Below, piece by piece: positions 60,008 through 64,000 of a DNA stretch of 64,000 nucleotides. Under the pieces are notes generated by a model. It worked only from the letters and a program-made list of their open reading frames with translations. It searched no databases and was not told the origin of the DNA. Position numbers and translations under genes: made by a program. This DNA comes from Candidatus Sacchlamyda saccharinae (GTDB lineage Bacteria > Chlamydiota > Chlamydiia > Chlamydiales > Rhabdochlamydiaceae), in contig JAUHQI010000004.1 of the NCBI GenBank assembly GCA_030408505.1, positions 186,001 to 250,000 on the forward strand. The letters are read 5' to 3'. Each line of letters begins with the position of its first letter. The stretch's first letter is position 1.

Positions 60008-61677
60008 TGAAAAAGATCAAAACCGACCTTCCTGGTTCGGTTATTCTAGAAGAGCCCCTTATGAATAAGGGTACAGCATTTACTGAAGCGGAACGCATTG
60101 AGTTGGGGCTTGAGGGTTTATTGCCTTTCCACGTCTCTACGATCGAAGAGCAGGTAGGCAGACGTTATGCCAATTTCTGTGATCAAAAAGACGAGATGGC
60201 CAAATTTACCTTTCTGAGCGCCCTGCAAAATCGCAACACGACCCTTTTCTATCGGCTTGTACTCGAGCATCTGGATGAGATGGTCCCTTTGATCTATACA
60301 CCAACTGTGGGCACCGTTTCGACTAATTATAGCCTCCTATATCGCGAGCAGCGGGGCCTTTACCTTTCCTATCCCCATCGCGATAAGTTGGAACAGATGG
60401 TGGCGAATTTTCCCCGCAAAGAGATCGACGTGATCGTGGTGACCGATGGTGAGCGGATCCTTGGCCTTGGAGATCTTGGCGTGGGAGGGATGGCCATTCC
60501 AGTTGGCAAGCTTGCGCTTTATTCCTTATTTGGTGGGATTGATCCTGCGCGCGTCCTTCCAATCGTACTAGATCTTGGAACCAACAATGCAAAAATGCTC
60601 GAAGATCCACTCTACATCGGTTGGCGCAATCAACGGATCGATGGCGAGGATTATGACCAATTTATTGAAGACTTTGTCCAAGCAATAAAAAAACATTATC
60701 CCAACGTTTTATTGCAGTGGGAAGACTTTGCTCGGCCACACGCTCTTCCTCTCTTAAACCGCTATCGCAACACCGTCTGCTCATTCAACGATGATATCCA
60801 AGGAACCGCGGCTGTAGCCTTAGCTTCTGTCTACAGCGCAGTAAAGCTTTCTAAAGCTAAGCTCAAAGACCAAAAGTTTGTCTTGTTGGGAGCTGGCTCT
60901 GCAGGACTTGGGATTTGCAACAAACTGACAGCAGCTATTGCTGCAGAAGGAGAGATAAGCGAAGAAGAGGCGCGGAAACTCTTTTACCTGGTCGACCGAA
61001 ATGGACTGATCCATCAGGGCCAAGAGATCAATATCGATCAACGCCCCTTTGCTCATGATTTGGAAGAGATCTCTGATTGGACCTACAAAGACATCCACCG
61101 GATCACCCTAACTGAAGTGATCGAGAACGCCCACCCAACCGTTCTCATTGGAGTATCGACCCAGGGCGGGGCATTCACCGAAGAGGTGATCAAGACAATG
61201 AACAAATACGTTGCAAGGCCCATGATCTTCCCACTCTCGAACCCCACCTCGCGTAGCGAAGCTCAGCCGAGCGATCTGATCAAGTGGACCAAAGGACAAG
61301 CCATCATCGCAACAGGAAGCCCCTTTGAGCCGGTAGCCTATGAAGGCAACCTCCACCACATTGCGCAGTGCAACAACGTCTACATTTTCCCAGGAGTGGG
61401 CCTCGGCCTGATTGCCGCTAAAGCTCGTTTTGCAAGTGATGCCGTCTTTATTGAAGCCGCCAAGATCCTGAGCAGCCATTCTCCTATACTCAAAGATCCA
61501 TATGGGCCTCTATTCCCCACACTGGACCACTTGCGCGATGTGACGCGAGAGATTGGGATTGCCGTTGCTAAACTCGTCATTGAAGAGGGCAACTCGTCTC
61601 TCAAATCAATAGATTCTGTTGAGAAACTAATCGATGAGACCATTTGGTATCCCGACTATCCCATTTACACGAGATAA
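60007..61677 (+). CDS. NAD-dependent malic enzyme
   Basis: Oxidatively decarboxylates malate to pyruvate. 556 residues of the large (MaeA/SfcA) type: YTPTVGTVSTNYS, catalytic Tyr and Lys region in the N-domain, substrate loop with LGLGDLGVGGMAIPVGKL, metal-binding residues in EDFARPHA...NDDIQGTAAV, NAD motif LLGAGSAGLGIC and SNPTSRSEA. Length matches bacterial MaeA (about 565). Starts with the A of the previous stop codon and overlaps the convergent tpx by 13 bp. Together with the NTT-like carrier this suggests a role tied to metabolite import. Confidence 0.94.
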   Translation: MKKIKTDLPGSVILEEPLMNKGTAFTEAERIELGLEGLLPFHVSTIEEQVGRRYANFCDQKDEMAKFTFLSALQNRNTTLFYRLVLEHLDEMVPLIYTPTVGTVSTNYSLLYREQRGLYLSYPHRDKLEQMVANFPRKEIDVIVVTDGERILGLGDLGVGGMAIPVGKLALYSLFGGIDPARVLPIVLDLGTNNAKMLEDPLYIGWRNQRIDGEDYDQFIEDFVQAIKKHYPNVLLQWEDFARPHALPLLNRYRNTVCSFNDDIQGTAAVALASVYSAVKLSKAKLKDQKFVLLGAGSAGLGICNKLTAAIAAEGEISEEEARKLFYLVDRNGLIHQGQEINIDQRPFAHDLEEISDWTYKDIHRITLTEVIENAHPTVLIGVSTQGGAFTEEVIKTMNKYVARPMIFPLSNPTSRSEAQPSDLIKWTKGQAIIATGSPFEPVAYEGNLHHIAQCNNVYIFPGVGLGLIAAKARFASDAVFIEAAKILSSHSPILKDPYGPLFPTLDHLRDVTREIGIAVAKLVIEEGNSSLKSIDSVEKLIDETIWYPDYPIYTR

Positions 61678-62165
61678 GTGAGAGCTTTCTCATAATCGGG
61701 CTCCTGGGTGATTTCAGGAACTAGTTCTGAATAAATTACCTGGTCGTTTTCGTCTAAAACAATCACAGCTCGTGCACAAATCCCTGCGAGCGGTCCATCT
61801 TCGATGAGAACACCATAGTCTCTGGCAAAATCCTTATTTCGCATCATTGACAATGTGACCGCATTATCCACGTTTTCTTGGACGCAAAAACGCTTCTGCG
61901 CAAAGGGAAGATCCGCTGAAATCACAAGGAGGATGACATCTGTCTTTTCCTTGATCACATCATTGAATTTCTTTGCCATCGATGAGCAGACGGCAGTGTC
62001 GAGACTAGGAACAATGCTTAAGACCTTCCGCTTCCCAGAATAATCTTTTAAAGAGTGGTTTGCTAGGTCCCGATCTACCAATGTAAAATCAGGTGCTGAG
62101 GCACCGATTTTTGGAAGCTCACCATTGGTTTGGATGGGATTGTTTTTCAGTGTAATTTTTGCCAT
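61665..62165 (-). CDS. tpx: thiol peroxidase Tpx
   Basis: 166 residues, atypical 2-Cys peroxiredoxin. Peroxidatic Cys in SIVPSLDTAVCSSMAKKFND, where D-T-x-V-C is the Tpx signature, and a resolving Cys later in FCVQENV. Reduces peroxides with thioredoxin, so the thioredoxin reductase fusion in this window is a possible partner. Overlaps the convergent malic enzyme gene by 13 bp. Confidence 0.92.
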   Translation of the reverse strand: MAKITLKNNPIQTNGELPKIGASAPDFTLVDRDLANHSLKDYSGKRKVLSIVPSLDTAVCSSMAKKFNDVIKEKTDVILLVISADLPFAQKRFCVQENVDNAVTLSMMRNKDFARDYGVLIEDGPLAGICARAVIVLDENDQVIYSELVPEITQEPDYEKALTYLV

Positions 62166-62223
62166 GGCACCAATGTAAAATATTTATTGGGTTTAATGCA
62201 AGGATCTGCTAAAACTGTGCGCC

Positions 62224-62712
62224 ATGAAAAAAAAGAATTCTACCAATGCTCGCTTGAAAGAGATTATTGCAAAAGCTGCAAAATCTGAAATACAAAAAGC
62301 AAAAAAAGCTAGAAATTACAAACACGAAGAGGTAACACCACTTTCACAGGGGTTTGATTCGATATCGATACAGCCAAAAAAATCCGCAAAGGCTATGCCA
62401 AACGTTGTCATCCGAAAGGAAAAAGGGCTTAATTTAGAGAAGCTACATTGCACGCAAAGTCAAAACACGCCTCTCTTCTATATCGAAAGAGCGGAGAGTA
62501 TGCGGCTAAAAAATGTACAAAGCATCAAAGCAAAAGAGCGCCTAATTGCTCTACGTAATATCAGAAAAATGACATTACAGATTCATCGAAAAATGCATCA
62601 AAAAGTCCAGGCTCAGGGTGAAAATTCCGAAGAACTTGCGCAACTGCTTCATAAGAGTGAAGAGCGCCTTTTCCAGATCGACCGGACCATCCGCTACTTG
62701 AGTAACGTCTAA
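62224..62712 (+). CDS. small basic hypothetical protein (162 aa)
   Basis: 162 residues, strongly basic, no signal or membrane segment. The N-terminal 60 residues are Lys-rich (MKKKNSTNARLKEII, EIQKAKKARNYKHEE) and probably disordered or nucleic-acid binding; residues about 95-160 are a long Arg/Lys/Glu-rich helix with heptad-like Leu spacing (RNIRKMTLQIHRKMHQKV). No known family. Transcribed divergently from tpx. Confidence 0.7.
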   Translation: MKKKNSTNARLKEIIAKAAKSEIQKAKKARNYKHEEVTPLSQGFDSISIQPKKSAKAMPNVVIRKEKGLNLEKLHCTQSQNTPLFYIERAESMRLKNVQSIKAKERLIALRNIRKMTLQIHRKMHQKVQAQGENSEELAQLLHKSEERLFQIDRTIRYLSNV

Positions 62713-62765
62713 CTTGTGTATAAATATATTTTACCTTTAACATTCGCTCAAACATTGGAGGAACC

Positions 62766-62957
62766 ATGGAAATCTTAAAAGAATTTTTCTTCAAAATCAT
62801 CGCACCTATTATCTATCTCTTCTTTTTCGCATACGCATATGCAGTCGGTTTTATACAACTGTCAAAAGCTTGGAAAAAGAAAAATTTTGTCCGAATTTGG
62901 TTGTATACTTGGGGGATTTTGGTCACAACCTACTTTCTGATTTATGGAGGTAAATGA
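62766..62957 (+). CDS. small membrane protein (63 aa)
   Basis: 63 residues with two membrane helices (IIAPIIYLFFFAYAYAVGF and IWLYTWGILVTTYFLIYG) flanked by basic residues, topology in-out-in. Ribosome site GGAGG is 4-8 bp before ATG. Its stop overlaps the start region of the next gene (ATGATG), so the two are coupled. Function unknown. Confidence 0.65.
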   Translation: MEILKEFFFKIIAPIIYLFFFAYAYAVGFIQLSKAWKKKNFVRIWLYTWGILVTTYFLIYGGK

Positions 62958-63532
62958 TGGGAATGATTAGAGTTGTGTTTCTTGTAGCTGTTTTGGGTTT
63001 GTCACATTGCTTTTCAATCGATAAAACCAAGCTAATTGATGCTATAGATCGTCAGGATTTTTCAGAAGTGAGCAACTTTTTTGAGAGTGTTGAATCTATT
63101 TCTTGGGGTGAGGCGCAGGAACTAATTGCTGATGTATATGAATACTATGCTTCACAGTATGGAATAGAAATTTTTGAAAATGATGAATTTATAGAAAATT
63201 TAGAACATTGGAAAGAGGTTTATCATTGGATTTTGGAAGAGAATGGGTTTTCCTCAGAAAATATCCTCATACAAAATAAGGATCCCGACTCTTTTTCAAT
63301 TATACTGTGTGGGAAAAAGAATAAAAGAGGAGTCGAAGCTGAAGTCCCTGGTTCAATGATTCTTGGCGGTGTAGAAATATTAGGAGGTTCGCTCGTCTGG
63401 ATTTTGCCTATCCCAGGGGCCAAATTAGTAGGTGGCGCAATGATCTCTGATGGAATTCGTCGTACATTCAACGGGTTGGAGGAATTAGATAACGAAAACA
63501 AGCAAAATGGCGAAATGAACTCATCTAAGTGA
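62957..63532 (+). CDS. secreted hypothetical protein with hydrophobic C-terminal hairpin (191 aa)
   Basis: 191 residues from the ATG at 62957, chosen over the ATG at 62954 because GGAGG (62946-62950) is 6 bp away. Sec signal peptide (about 1-19, IRVVFLVAVLGLSHC), an acidic helical middle (about 25-110), and a hydrophobic Gly/Pro-rich hairpin (about 135-165, PGSMILGGVEILGGSLVWILPIPGAKL) before a polar tail. The hairpin resembles membrane-inserting segments. It is coupled to the small membrane protein upstream. The 3' end overlaps the convergent methyltransferase by 12 bp. Function unknown. Confidence 0.65.
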   Translation: MGMIRVVFLVAVLGLSHCFSIDKTKLIDAIDRQDFSEVSNFFESVESISWGEAQELIADVYEYYASQYGIEIFENDEFIENLEHWKEVYHWILEENGFSSENILIQNKDPDSFSIILCGKKNKRGVEAEVPGSMILGGVEILGGSLVWILPIPGAKLVGGAMISDGIRRTFNGLEELDNENKQNGEMNSSK

Positions 63533-64000
63533 TGCGTAGCCCGAGTAGCCTGTTTTTAGTGAGTCGGTGAAGATGAAGCGAAAATCCTCAGACACCTGTT
63601 TGGTTAAGACCATTTTCCAAAAGGCCTTTTTGGAAAAATCGGGACGCACGCCTTTGATCTCTTTTACTTGCATGCCGTGATTTTCGCAGATGGTTGTCAA
63701 CTCCTCTGGCTTGATGAAGAGGGGATAGACATGCATATTGCGTGGGGCATTTGAAAAACACCACTCCACTCCCTTGATGATCATGAAGTAGCTCAAAAGG
63801 TTCCGGTTGAATGTGTGGAAAAAGAAGAGGCCTCCTTTTTTGAGAACGCGCGAGGCTTCCTTTACCACCTGAGCTGGGTTTTCTACATGCTCTAGTAGGT
63901 CCATTGCGCAGACGGCGTCAAATGTGTTGTCTGGGAAGGGGAGTTCGTAGGCGCTGGCTCTTTTGTACTCTACCGACTCGCTTGTGTCGTATTTTTTAGC
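63521..64000 (-). CDS. UbiG-like SAM methyltransferase, 5' end outside the window
   Basis: The frame is open from the right edge, so the start and motif I are missing; an in-frame ATG at 63904 is internal. Before it the frame encodes residues ending RASAYELPFPDNTFDAVCA, which is post-motif I and motif II of Methyltransf_11 proteins. The visible part includes MDLLEHVENP (motif II continuation) and KGGLFFFHTFNRN, characteristic of UbiG (3-demethylubiquinol 3-O-methyltransferase), and ends with GYASLR. UbiG-like is the best guess. Overlaps the preceding gene by 12 bp at its 3' end. Confidence 0.75.
   Translation of the reverse strand, partial: AKKYDTSESVEYKRASAYELPFPDNTFDAVCAMDLLEHVENPAQVVKEASRVLKKGGLFFFHTFNRNLLSYFMIIKGVEWCFSNAPRNMHVYPLFIKPEELTTICENHGMQVKEIKGVRPDFSKKAFWKMVLTKQVSEDFRFIFTDSLKTGYSGYASLR

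Overview
The window looks like chromosome of an environmental (Parachlamydia-related) member of the Chlamydiae. Pointers are the linked recF-dnaN-smpB genes, leuS followed directly by waaA (Kdo transferase), a Pkn1-like kinase fused to an FGE-sulfatase-like domain, a complete oppABCDF operon, class I aldolase of the FbaB/DhnA type, an NTT-like carrier, an Lpg1974-type outer-membrane porin and a eukaryotic-like F-box protein. Family or genus cannot be fixed from the sequence alone. No rRNA, CRISPR array, integrase or complete insertion sequence was seen.

Layout. 1-5.8 kb: end of a hypothetical gene, two tiny lipoproteins, recN-rnhC, a YyaL-like thioredoxin-domain protein and a TfoX-N protein. 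5.8-13.2 kb: Pkn1-like (pseudo)kinase, a small CxxC secreted protein and oppABCDF. 13.2-17 kb: an F-box protein and a frameshifted gene sharing an Ala-rich leader, on either side of rimO. 17-30.4 kb: aldolase, an adenylate cyclase/Nudix/AsmA-like operon, glmS, methyltransferase, short MgtE, APC permease, phosphodiesterase, an Inc-like membrane protein, a secreted repeat protein, a YchJ protein and an exported thioredoxin reductase-thioredoxin fusion. 30.5-33.6 kb: a coiled-coil protein under a strong promoter, then two tandem paralogues of an unknown family. 33.6-34.1 kb: a REP-like repeat, a 161-bp palindromic MITE-like element and tRNA-Leu. 34.2-46.6 kb: mostly housekeeping (exbBD, trmB, tRNA-Pro, pgi, recF, dnaN, smpB, leuS, waaA). 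46.6-47 kb: tRNA-fMet, tRNA-Met and a second REP-like copy. 47-64 kb: porin plus YVTN beta-propeller, Ca2+/cation antiporter, a new two-helix module family interleaved with alpha/beta hydrolases, brnQ-csaA, glycosyltransferase, a CBS-less IMPDH/GMPR, an HD phosphohydrolase, NTT-like carrier plus malic enzyme, tpx, small unknown genes and the start-truncated part of a UbiG-like methyltransferase.

How the genes fit together. Much of the window serves host-dependent nutrition: peptide uptake (Opp), amino-acid permeases (APC, BrnQ), an NTT-like carrier and ExbBD energy coupling, feeding a small central metabolism (Pgi, FbaB, malic enzyme, GlmS). The accessory genes (F-box protein, Inc-like bilobed membrane protein, Ala-leader protein, tandem paralogues, two-helix module family) are the likely host-interaction or lineage-specific fraction. 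Transcription units are tightly packed with many 1-8 bp start/stop overlaps, and the three promoter-like sites seen at tRNAs match the sigma70/sigma66 pattern. All functional calls rest on motifs read by eye; no database search was run.
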